Source of the DNA: Devosia sp. 67-54
GTDB lineage: Bacteria > Pseudomonadota > Alphaproteobacteria > Rhizobiales > Devosiaceae
Direction of reading: 5' to 3'
NCBI RefSeq assembly: GCF_001899075.1
Contig: NZ_MKVA01000005.1
Span: forward strand, 868,001-932,000
Length of the DNA stretch: 64,000 nucleotides
The notes under the pieces are model-generated. The model had not been told where the DNA came from. It made no database searches and saw only the letters and a program-made list of their open reading frames with translations. Below are positions 1 to 9,859 of this stretch, piece after piece. Every line of letters starts with the position of its first letter. The stretch's first letter is position 1. Both the position numbers and the translations under genes were made by a program.

Positions 1-1638
1 GCCGTCCGCGACCATTTCGACGAACACCCCGTTCTGCGGAATCCTGGTGAGGTTGTTCATGTCGAGCGTTCCCACCGGGAACGCGAATTTCATGTTGGCG
101 CTTTCGAGCTTGCCGCCGACCACGCTCTTGAGGAACCACGCCCGCGCGTCGGGACCGAGGAAATCCGGCCACATCGCCTTGAGCGCGCTGACGTCGACGT
201 TCTGCGCCGCGACCGCCATGTCGAAGCCGAGCCCCTTGCGCAGCAGGTCGAGGCGGCCCTTGCTCTCGATGCGCGTGCCGTCCGGGCCGCTGAGGATCGC
301 CTGGTCGATGCCGACGGCGCCGTAGAGCGGCGCCGACCAGCCCTTGAAGCTCATGTTCTCGACCGGCTGCGTGTCGCCGAGTTCGGGCGACTGCACCTTG
401 ATGTCGCTGGCGCTCATCGAGATGCCCACCGTCGGGCCGTAGAGCTCGTCGAGGCCGAGCTTGAACACGCCCTTCATCTTGGCCGAGAGCGCGCCCATGG
501 TCAGCGCCGCCGCGTCCATGTCGAAGGTGCCGGTCTGCGGCGTCCAGCGCACCTCGATGATGTTGCTGGCGATGGGGAAGTAGTTGTCGCCGAAGCGCAG
601 ATCGGTGCCGGTCATGTCGACGTGGAAGTCGCCGTCGTGGATCTTGCTGGTCTTGGCGTCGAAGCCGATATCGAGCGAGATGGCCGAGGCGCCGACGATG
701 CCGACCATGGAATCGGGGTCGTTGATCATCGGGGCGAAGGAGGCGAGGTCGAAATTGTTGAGCGAGACCTTCATGCGCGCCTCGCCCTTGTCGTTGAGCA
801 CGCGCTCCAGCATGCCCTGCATGACGGTGCCGCCGAAATTGGCCGAGAAGCTGCCCTCCACCGCCTTGCCGTTGGGCGTCGGGGCGATGTCGAGGTTGAT
901 GTCGGTGAAGGTGCGGAAGAAGCCGTAGACGGCGTCGTTCATGTCGACGGTGGCGTTCTTGATCACCAGCCGGGAGAAGCGGCCCATCTCGGCCTGCTCG
1001 ATGATCGAGGAAATCCCCGCCTCGGCGGCTTCGAGGTTGAACACCAGCCAGTCATTGTCCGAGCGCATGTGCGTGGCTTCGGTCTGCTCGCCGCGCACGT
1101 CGATGCCGCCGGCGTGGATGCCGGCGTCGGGGAACGCCGTCGAGCCTTCGAGCACGCGCACGGTGGCCGGCCCGCCATTGGGGTCGGGCACCACTTCGAG
1201 GTCGGCGAGGCGCGGGCCGAACAAATCCTGGTTGATCTGGATGTGCGGGCCGACCACCGTCACCGTGGCGCCGGGCTGGCCGATCAGCGCCCGCACCGGC
1301 GAGAAGCCCACCTCCAGCGCCTGCATGCCGATCTTGGCGCCCGAAGCGGTGTCCTTGTAGACCACCGGCGAAAACTGGATCACCGGCCAGGCGTAGCCTT
1401 CGAGCGCCAGCGCCATGTCGCCCAGTTCGAGCTCGGTGCCCTTGGGCATCGAGGCGACGACGACGTTGCGGAGCTGGCCGGCGAGGAACGGCAGCGGCAG
1501 CGGGTGCACCAGCAGCACGACGTAGAGCGCCAGCAGCAGTGCGAAGGGGATGCCGAACAGCCACGCGGCGGCCAAGCCGACGGTGCGGGCGACAGAGCGC
1601 CTGCGGACCCTCTGACCTGGTGGCGGCGTTGGTTTCAA
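1..1638 (-). CDS. AsmA-like / DUF3971-type envelope protein, N-terminal part
   Basis: The reading frame runs from a TTG at 1638 and is still open at base 1, so about 546 N-terminal residues are visible and the C-terminus lies outside the window. After a short basic start there is one hydrophobic segment (about residues 21-40), then a long polar, beta-rich region with many short aliphatic strands. This is the layout of the AsmA/TamB/YhdP superfamily: an inner-membrane anchor plus a long periplasmic part implicated in lipid transport or outer-membrane homeostasis. In Hyphomicrobiales, proteins of this type often exceed 1,000 residues. No in-frame ATG precedes the hydrophobic segment, so TTG was chosen. 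The family is assigned from architecture and sequence feel; substrate and role are unknown. Confidence 0.65.
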   Translation of the reverse strand, partial: MKPTPPPGQRVRRRSVARTVGLAAAWLFGIPFALLLALYVVLLVHPLPLPFLAGQLRNVVVASMPKGTELELGDMALALEGYAWPVIQFSPVVYKDTASGAKIGMQALEVGFSPVRALIGQPGATVTVVGPHIQINQDLFGPRLADLEVVPDPNGGPATVRVLEGSTAFPDAGIHAGGIDVRGEQTEATHMRSDNDWLVFNLEAAEAGISSIIEQAEMGRFSRLVIKNATVDMNDAVYGFFRTFTDINLDIAPTPNGKAVEGSFSANFGGTVMQGMLERVLNDKGEARMKVSLNNFDLASFAPMINDPDSMVGIVGASAISLDIGFDAKTSKIHDGDFHVDMTGTDLRFGDNYFPIASNIIEVRWTPQTGTFDMDAAALTMGALSAKMKGVFKLGLDELYGPTVGISMSASDIKVQSPELGDTQPVENMSFKGWSAPLYGAVGIDQAILSGPDGTRIESKGRLDLLRKGLGFDMAVAAQNVDVSALKAMWPDFLGPDARAWFLKSVVGGKLESANMKFAFPVGTLDMNNLTRIPQNGVFVEMVADG

Positions 1639-1778
1639 TTATGGTCCGAAAGCTGGTGACGGCGAGTCGAAGGGGCCCCCGGACTCATCCTCCAGGCGCA
1701 GTCTCTTGTCCGACGAGTCCGGCTGCAATATGGCACTTGGGTGCGAAAAATGCCCGGCCGGCCGGGCTTGGAGGCCTC

Positions 1779-2261
1779 ATGGCGATGCTCGAGACGGGGG
1801 CTGCGGCGCCCGATTTCACCCTCCCCGACGACCGCGGCCAGAGCTTCAGCCTGAAGCGCCATCGCGGCCACCCGGTGGTCGTCTCCTTCTACTGCGAGGA
1901 CGACAGCGGCGGCTGCGTCACCGAGAACCAGGAGTTCAGCGCGCTGGCGCCGCAGTTCGGAGACATCGGCGTGCCGATCGTCGCCATTTCCCCGCAGGAC
2001 ATTGAGTCGCATAAGAAATTCAGCGCCAAATACGGCTTCGCCCATCCCCTCCTCGCCGATCCCGGGCTGGCGGCGATCAGGGCCTATGGGCTGTGGGAGA
2101 AGAAGAAGCTCTGGGGGCACGAATTCATGGGCGTGCTGCGCGTCACCTATCTGATCGACGCCGATGGCCGCATCGCCGGCGTGTTCAAAGCGTCGCGCAT
2201 CAAAGGTCATGCACAAAAGGTCCTCGACGCTGCGCGGCAGCTCGCCGCCTCGCCTGATTGA
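1779..2261 (+). CDS. bcp: Bcp/PrxQ-type peroxiredoxin
   Basis: This 160-residue thioredoxin-fold peroxiredoxin would reduce hydroperoxides in the cytoplasm through a reactive cysteine. The N-terminal APDFTLPDDRG stretch and the FYxxD...GC motif place it in the AhpC/TSA-Bcp group. Cys46 (GCVTEN) aligns with the peroxidatic cysteine. The usual Bcp resolving cysteine five residues later is missing; the only other cysteine near it is Cys39. It may therefore act as a 1-Cys enzyme or use an atypical partner. GGAGG at 1770-1774 selects ATG 1779; ATG 1785 is a second possibility. A terminator-like hairpin follows the stop codon directly, which suggests a monocistronic gene. Confidence 0.85.
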   Translation: MAMLETGAAAPDFTLPDDRGQSFSLKRHRGHPVVVSFYCEDDSGGCVTENQEFSALAPQFGDIGVPIVAISPQDIESHKKFSAKYGFAHPLLADPGLAAIRAYGLWEKKKLWGHEFMGVLRVTYLIDADGRIAGVFKASRIKGHAQKVLDAARQLAASPD

Positions 2262-2283
2262 GGGTACGCCGGCGCACCCTTTT
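2262..2283 (+). terminator. probable intrinsic terminator after the peroxiredoxin gene
   Basis: A near-perfect GC-rich palindrome starts at the base after the stop codon (GGGTACGCC / GGCGCACCC, one mismatch) and runs straight into TTTT at 2280-2283. The T-run is short, so termination may be incomplete. Confidence 0.5.
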
Positions 2284-2346
2284 CGCCTTATTAACCTTAA
2301 CAGACCATGATCGTCCCCAGCGTTTTTAGCGTCGTGGGAGTGGTCG

Positions 2347-3540
2347 GTGCGTGCGAAGGTTTCCCTGAGGCCGTTCGGCAAGGGCGCGGCGCCCGTTGCG
2401 ACCTCCCCCGACGGCCGGCTCTCCATCCGCCCCATCGTCCTCTATCTCGGCTTTGCCGGGCTGCTGGCCACCAACGCACTGACGCTGGTCGGTTTCCTGA
2501 TGGCGCCCGACGTCGCCAAGCTCTTTGCCGGCAAGGCCGATTCGGTGCTGACCGCCTATGAGGACCGCATCGCCCAGCTTCGCCTCGAGGTCGACCGCCT
2601 GCAGTCGCGCCACTACGCGCAGACCGGCGACATCAATCTGCAGTTGCAGGAGCTGGCGCAGACGCAGGAGGTGCTGGCCGAGCAGCATCAATATGTGAAG
2701 CAGCTCGCCGACAAGGCCGCAGCACTCGGCATCGAGCCGGCCGGCGCCCCGGCCGCCGACGATTCGACCCCCGCGGTCGACGCGCCCTCCGACCCGGCGC
2801 AGGATTCGCTGGGCGGCACCGATGGCGACACCGACGCCAAGGTCGCGGCGGCCACGGCCAGCGTCAACAAGATGATGGACGAGTCGCGCCTCGCGCTCGC
2901 GGCGCTCTCGGACGAAACCACCACGCGGACCGACCAGATCCTCGGCACCCTCGCGACCATCGGCATCAAGCCGAAACTGCCCGACGACGATACGGCGGAA
3001 GGCGGGCCGCTGCTGCCGCCGGTCGACGGCGCCGAGGGCACGTCGCTGATCGACGACGCCAACGACATCGCCGCCGCGCTCGACCGCTTCAAGGCGGCGC
3101 GCGACGCCGCCGCCATCGCCCCCGTGCACAAGCCGCTGAGCAGCTATTCGCGGGTGAGCTCGATCTTCGGCAATCGCAAGGACCCGTTCACCGGCCGCCT
3201 CGCCTTCCATTCCGGCATCGACTTCGCCGCGCCGCAGGGCAGCACGGTGATGAGCGCCGGCGCCGGCACCGTCACCTTCGCCGGCCAGATGTCGGGCTAT
3301 GGCAACGCCGTCGAGGTGACGCACGAGGGCGGCATCATCACTCGCTACGGCCACCTCAGCGCCTTCCTCGTCAAGGAGGGCGACACGGTCTCGACCGGCT
3401 CGCCCATCGGCCGCGTCGGATCGACCGGCCGCTCCACCGGCCCCCACCTGCATTTCGAGGTGCGCCGCGCCGACACTGCCGTCGATCCGGCGCGCTATCT
3501 CAACGCCGGCAAGGTGCTGCAGAAGATCGTCACCGGCTGA
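2347..3540 (+). CDS. M23 (LytM-type) peptidase with membrane anchor and coiled coil
   Basis: This 397-residue envelope protein starts at GTG 2347. It has a cytoplasmic lead of about 30 residues, one transmembrane segment (about 31-52), a heptad-like helical region (about 65-125), an Ala/Pro/Asp-rich linker, and a C-terminal M23 endopeptidase domain (about 275-385). The zinc-ligand motifs are present: HSGIDFA (HxxxD) and HLHFEV (HxH). M23 proteins of this layout cut peptide cross-links in peptidoglycan or activate amidases during division. Both metal motifs are intact, so catalysis is likely, but the physiological target cannot be read from the sequence. It ends 15 bases from the convergent prfB stop. 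Confidence 0.88.
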   Translation: MRAKVSLRPFGKGAAPVATSPDGRLSIRPIVLYLGFAGLLATNALTLVGFLMAPDVAKLFAGKADSVLTAYEDRIAQLRLEVDRLQSRHYAQTGDINLQLQELAQTQEVLAEQHQYVKQLADKAAALGIEPAGAPAADDSTPAVDAPSDPAQDSLGGTDGDTDAKVAAATASVNKMMDESRLALAALSDETTTRTDQILGTLATIGIKPKLPDDDTAEGGPLLPPVDGAEGTSLIDDANDIAAALDRFKAARDAAAIAPVHKPLSSYSRVSSIFGNRKDPFTGRLAFHSGIDFAAPQGSTVMSAGAGTVTFAGQMSGYGNAVEVTHEGGIITRYGHLSAFLVKEGDTVSTGSPIGRVGSTGRSTGPHLHFEVRRADTAVDPARYLNAGKVLQKIVTG

Positions 3541-3555
3541 CGGCGGGATCGGCCG

Positions 3556-4684
3556 CTAGTCGATATCCTTGACGGTATCGGCATAGCCGGCAACGCGCGC
3601 CGCCAGCGAGGCTTCCATGAACGGATCGAGGTCGCCGTCGAGCACGGCGCCGGTGTTCGACGTCTCGTGCCCGGTGCGCAGATCCTTCACCATCTGGTAC
3701 GGCTGTAGCACGTAGCTGCGGATCTGGTGGCCCCAGCCGATCTCGGTCTTGGACGCCGCCTCGGCATTGGCCGCCGCCTCGCGCTTTTCCAGCTCCTGCT
3801 CGTAGAGCCGCGCCTTCAGCATCTGCATGGCGGTGGCGCGGTTCTTGTGCTGGCTGCGCTCCTGCTGGCAGGCGACGACGATGCCGGTCGGCACGTGGGT
3901 GATGCGGATCGCCGAATCGGTGGTGTTGACGTGCTGGCCGCCGGCGCCGGACGAGCGATAGGTGTCGACCTTGAGGTCGGCCTCGCGGATCTCGATGTCG
4001 ATCGAGTCGTCGACCACCGGATAGACCCAGGCCGACGAGAAGCTGGTGTGCCGCCGGGCGGCGCTGTCATAGGGCGAAATCCGCACCAGCCGGTGCACGC
4101 CGGCCTCGGTCTTCAGCCAGCCATAGGCGTTGTGGCCCTTGATCTGGATGGTCGCCGACTTGATCCCCGCCTCTTCGCCGGGGTGGATCTCCATGGTGTC
4201 GACCTTGAACTTCCGCCGCTCGGCCCAGCGCGTGTACATGCGCAGCAGCATCGAGGCCCAGTCCTGGCTCTCGGTGCCGCCGGCGCCGGCGTGGATTTCG
4301 AGGTAGCAATCGTTGTGGTCGGCTTCGCCGTTGAGCAGCGTTTCGACCTGCAGCCGCGCCGCGGTGTCCTGCAGCGACTCGATGGCCCTCTCGGCCTCCT
4401 TGACCACGGCCGCGTCGCCCTCGGCCTCGCCGAGCTCGATCAGCTCGATATTGTCACTGAGCTGCCGGGCGAACGATTTGACGGCGCCCACCTGCGCGTC
4501 GAGTTCGTCGCGCTGCCGCATGATGTCGCGCGCCTTGTCGGGATCGCTCCAGAAATCGGGCGATTCCGTGCGGGCGTTCAGATCCTCGAGCCGGGCTTCC
4601 GCAGTATCCCAGTCAAAGATGCCTCCTCAGCAGGCTCAGCACCTGCTCGATTTCGACAACGGCTTTTTCGGTTTCGGCACGCAT
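3556..4684 (-). CDS. prfB: Peptide chain release factor 2, with programmed +1 frameshift
   Basis: RF2 releases peptides at UGA and UAA codons. The gene is in two frames. Codons 1-23 run from ATG 4684 to a CTT followed by an in-frame TGA (4613-4615). Reading resumes in the +1 frame as Asp-Trp-Asp and continues for 352 residues to 3556, giving 375 residues, the usual length. The catalytic GAGGQ loop ([10 protein letters not shown]) is intact. The recognition tripeptide appears as SPY rather than SPF ([15 protein letters not shown]), a form I recall from alphaproteobacterial RF2. An annotation that ignores the shift would start wrongly at an internal ATG near 4521. In related genomes it follows mrcA; here brnTA lies between them. 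Confidence 0.95.
4612..4627 (-). promoter_or_regulatory. prfB +1 programmed frameshift signal
   Basis: Read on the minus strand, the site is AGGAGG (4627-4622), a CAT codon, the slippery CTT, then the UGA stop followed by C (TGAC). This is the classical prfB autoregulatory arrangement: an internal Shine-Dalgarno three bases ahead of CUU-UGA-C. Low RF2 favours slippage of one base and synthesis of full-length RF2. Confidence 0.93.
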
Positions 4685-4744
4685 GGACGAACTCACTTCG
4701 GTCGATTGCCGCCCATGTAGTGGAGCCGGCTGCCGGGCGCAACC

Positions 4745-4773
4745 TTGAGTTGCTCGGGCCACGGACCTATGTT
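4745..4773 (+). promoter_or_regulatory. candidate promoter of brnTA (leaderless transcript)
   Basis: TTGAGT (4745-4750) and TATGTT (4768-4773) are 17 bp apart. The -10 ends only six bases before the brnT ATG at 4779, and no Shine-Dalgarno is present, so transcription could begin at or next to the start codon. This is a motif match by eye. Confidence 0.3.
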
Positions 4774-4778
4774 TTTCC

Positions 4779-5024
4779 ATGGAGTTCGAGTGGGATGAGG
4801 AAAAGCGCACCGAGGTCATTCGCATTCGCGGCGTCGACTTCGTGCTGGCAACCCAGGTCTTCAAGGATGTGGACCGCATCGAGGAGGTCGACAACCACAA
4901 GGACTATGGCGAGGTGCGCCACAGGACTTTGGGCTGGGTAGGTTCGAACAGATTGATGGTCGTCTATACCATGCGCGGCGAGGTGTGCCGCATCATCACG
5001 GCGTGGAAGGTCGAATCCAGATGA
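4779..5024 (+). CDS. brnT: BrnT-family ribonuclease toxin
   Basis: This 81-residue protein begins MEFEWDEEKR and contains the FE-x-DE-x-K start, the 'R...V' central strands and the C-terminal VYTMRG...RIITAWK segment of BrnT. BrnT toxins have a RelE-like fold and cleave RNA to arrest growth until bound by BrnA. The gene overlaps its partner by four bases (ATGA), so the pair should be translationally coupled. No ribosome binding site is seen ahead of ATG 4779. It reads opposite to the flanking mrcA and prfB, so it looks like an insertion into a conserved cluster. Toxicity is inferred from family membership. Confidence 0.88.
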   Translation: MEFEWDEEKRTEVIRIRGVDFVLATQVFKDVDRIEEVDNHKDYGEVRHRTLGWVGSNRLMVVYTMRGEVCRIITAWKVESR

Positions 5025-5290
5025 GCGACGAAAAGATCAGGCGTTACACCATGGCTGAGATCGAAAAGATGATCGCGGCCGGGCAATACTATCCTGTGCC
5101 GGACGACGCCCCTGCCCTGCCGGTCGATGATGAGTTCTGGCGGAACGCCAAGCCAGTGCGCCGGCCGGATCGCACGGTCGTGGAACTGGACGTCGCATCG
5201 GCCGCGGTCGAGCAGTTCAAGAAGGCCGGTCCCGACTATCTGCGGCGCATGGCTGACGTCCTCGAGAAAGCCGCTCGCAAGGCCTCCTAG
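5021..5290 (+). CDS. brnA: BrnA-family antitoxin
   Basis: This 89-residue partner of BrnT starts at ATG 5021, inside the last codons of the toxin gene. The DDEFWRNAKPV motif followed by a short basic strand (RRPDRTVVELDV) and a C-terminal helix-turn-helix (about residues 55-89) is the BrnA arrangement, where a ribbon-helix-helix binds the promoter and represses the operon. The N-terminal helix (YTMAEIEKMIAAG) matches the part of BrnA that wraps the toxin. Its stop lies two bases from the convergent mrcA stop, so the module fits tightly into the available gap. Confidence 0.85.
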   Translation: MSDEKIRRYTMAEIEKMIAAGQYYPVPDDAPALPVDDEFWRNAKPVRRPDRTVVELDVASAAVEQFKKAGPDYLRRMADVLEKAARKAS

Positions 5291-5291
5291 C

Positions 5292-7805
<2,514 letters not shown>

Positions 7806-7935
7806 TAAACCCCTAGCCCGAAGAGTCGCGGCGCGGGAGGCGCACCCCGAACTCCGTCGGAAATCATCTCAGAAGGGCGGAAATATGAACGAAGCCGCAC
7901 GACACCTCGCGCTTTAGCCGAGCCACGCCTGGAAG

Positions 7936-9303
7936 TCATCCTCCGCTCGCCGCGGTCAGCGGCGCCCCCAGATCGGAGCCGATGTCCTTGAAATAGCGCT
8001 GCACCCCGGCCGCGATGGCGTTCACCACCTTGTTGCGCCAGTCGACGTTCTCGAGGTTGGCGATGTCGGCATTGTTGCTCATGAAGCCCAGCTCGATCAG
8101 CATCGAGGGCACGTCGGGCGCCTGCAGCACGAAGAAGTCGGCCTGCCGCAGCGGGAAGCGCCGCAGCGCCACCGAGGGCTGCATGGCGTTCACGATGTCC
8201 TGCGCCGCGAGATAGGATTGCTGCCGCACCTGCCGCCGCATCAGGTCGACCAGCATCTCGACCGCCGCCGGCTTGGTGTCGGGCTGCAAATAGCCGGCGA
8301 CGATGTCGGCGTGGTTCTCGCCGTCGGCCAGCACCTTGTCGAGGATGTCGGTCGCCCGCGCGTCGCGCGTATAGATGCTGGCGCCGCGGATGTCGGCCTC
8401 CTGGAAGGTGTCGGCGTGCAGCGAGATGAACAGGTCCGCCTTGTTCTGCCGCGCCAGGTCGACGCGCTCGTTGAGGGTCAGGTAGGTGTCGTCGTCGCGG
8501 GTCATGGCGACGTCGAACAGCCCCGTGCCGACGAGCAGGTCGCGCAATTGCAGCGCAAAGGCCAGGGTGATGTCCTTTTCGTGGATGCCGTTCGGGGCGC
8601 TGGCGCCGTTGTCGATGCCGCCATGGCCGGGATCGAGGACGATCAGCGGCCGGCTGCCGCCCGTCGCGGGGACCGAGGGCCGCAGCGGCACCGCCACGGC
8701 GGCCGGCGGCGGCGTCACCGCGGCGACGCTGGACGACGCCGCGCTCGCTGGCGCCGCGGGCGCTTCCGACGAGGCCGGGTCGGGGTCGGCCCCACCCATG
8801 GCGCGGGCCAGGTCGGCCGCGGCGCGCTGCTTGAAATCCGCATCGCTGGTCGGGATCAGGTCGACGATCAGCCGCGCCGGCTGGCCGCCGATCGGGTCGA
8901 GCACATAGGCCTGCTGCACCACCGCCGGCTGGGCCAGGGTCAGTTCCGTGCGGGCCCGCCCGTCTTCCGCCATCACCGTGTCGAAGGCGCTGACGAGGCC
9001 GCTGCCGCTGACCGCGCCGGGGCTCGAGATCGCCACCGTCTGCGCCTTGATGTCGATGGCGATGCGCTCGGGCGCATCGAGCGAGGCGATGGCAAATTCG
9101 GTGGTGCCGGTGAGGTCGACGATCAGCCGCGCCCGCTCCGGGGTCGTCGTCACGCGCGCGTCGAGCACGTCGGGCAGCCGCGCCGCGGCCCAGGCGGCGG
9201 GGGCCCAGAGCGCCAGGAGGAGCGCAGCCACCCACATCCGCAGGCGTCCGCGTCCCGCGCGCGCGGATCCCTCAGAATTGAACAACAGGTGGGCGCTCCC
9301 CAT
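7936..9303 (-). CDS. amiC: N-acetylmuramoyl-L-alanine amidase, AmiC type
   Basis: This periplasmic zinc amidase removes stem peptides from septal peptidoglycan. From ATG 9303 it is 455 residues: a signal sequence with core around WVAALLLALWAPAAWA, an AMIN domain (about 25-130), a Ser/Ala/Pro linker, and an Amidase_3 domain (about 200-430). The domain shows VLDPGHGGIDNG, a metal-binding glutamate in IHEKDI, SLHAD and the catalytic glutamate in IELGFMSN. ATG 9369 upstream and ATG 9237 at the signal core are alternative starts; none has a good Shine-Dalgarno. It is divergent from rne and upstream of mrcA. Confidence 0.92.
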   Translation of the reverse strand: MGSAHLLFNSEGSARAGRGRLRMWVAALLLALWAPAAWAAARLPDVLDARVTTTPERARLIVDLTGTTEFAIASLDAPERIAIDIKAQTVAISSPGAVSGSGLVSAFDTVMAEDGRARTELTLAQPAVVQQAYVLDPIGGQPARLIVDLIPTSDADFKQRAAADLARAMGGADPDPASSEAPAAPASAASSSVAAVTPPPAAVAVPLRPSVPATGGSRPLIVLDPGHGGIDNGASAPNGIHEKDITLAFALQLRDLLVGTGLFDVAMTRDDDTYLTLNERVDLARQNKADLFISLHADTFQEADIRGASIYTRDARATDILDKVLADGENHADIVAGYLQPDTKPAAVEMLVDLMRRQVRQQSYLAAQDIVNAMQPSVALRRFPLRQADFFVLQAPDVPSMLIELGFMSNNADIANLENVDWRNKVVNAIAAGVQRYFKDIGSDLGAPLTAASGG

Positions 9304-9859
9304 ATCGGCTGTGGCGACACAAGCTGAGTCTTTAGGCGATTCTGCGGCGCCGGCGGCAGCGATCCGCACGCACGAACGGCTTACAACCTCATGGTTTCGT
9401 TACAGCGGGGAGTTTTCGATTGCCAACCGGCGGCAAGGGTCCTACACGCTGTTGCTGAGGCGGACTGCTGCCCCATCCCGCGCGACCACGGCGTAGGCCG
9501 TTCCCGGAAAGCAAGGCAGCAGAGGGACTTACGATGGAACATCGACGTCCCGAATGCGGCAGATTCCACCGCCTCGACAAGTTTTCGGTTCGTTCCGGAC
9601 CGAGCGGTACGCCGGGTTTCCGGCGACCACACAGGAAGAGGTTGGATGACCACTGGGTCGACAAAACCTGACGCAATGCCCCTATCCGCTTGCGCTTTTG
9701 TCATTGCTGCCCAGCCAGTCGACAGCCTCGGCATACCCCTCGGCGCATCGTTCGTACGCGCCTCAACCCTCAAACCTGTGGCCGCGCATGGCGCACGACG
9801 GAGGCGCCCGGTTCGCCGGGCCCCCAGTGTTGGCGCGCGACGGCCTGGAGTATCCCTTT
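9304..9859 (+). promoter_or_regulatory. rne leader and amiC/rne divergent promoter region
   Basis: About 550 bases separate amiC from the RNase E start, and no convincing gene is seen on either strand. A perfect six-pair hairpin with a UUCG loop (GCCCGG-TTCG-CCGGGC, 9806-9821) lies 38 bases ahead of the start codon, and GGAG at 9847-9850 serves as ribosome binding site. In E. coli the long rne 5' leader mediates autoregulation by RNase E cleavage. A similar role here is an inference from length and position. Confidence 0.45.

Noticed and set aside
9381-9773. A 130-residue minus-strand frame in the rne leader
   Set aside because: No ribosome binding site, no protein-like hydrophobic pattern, and other frames are equally open.
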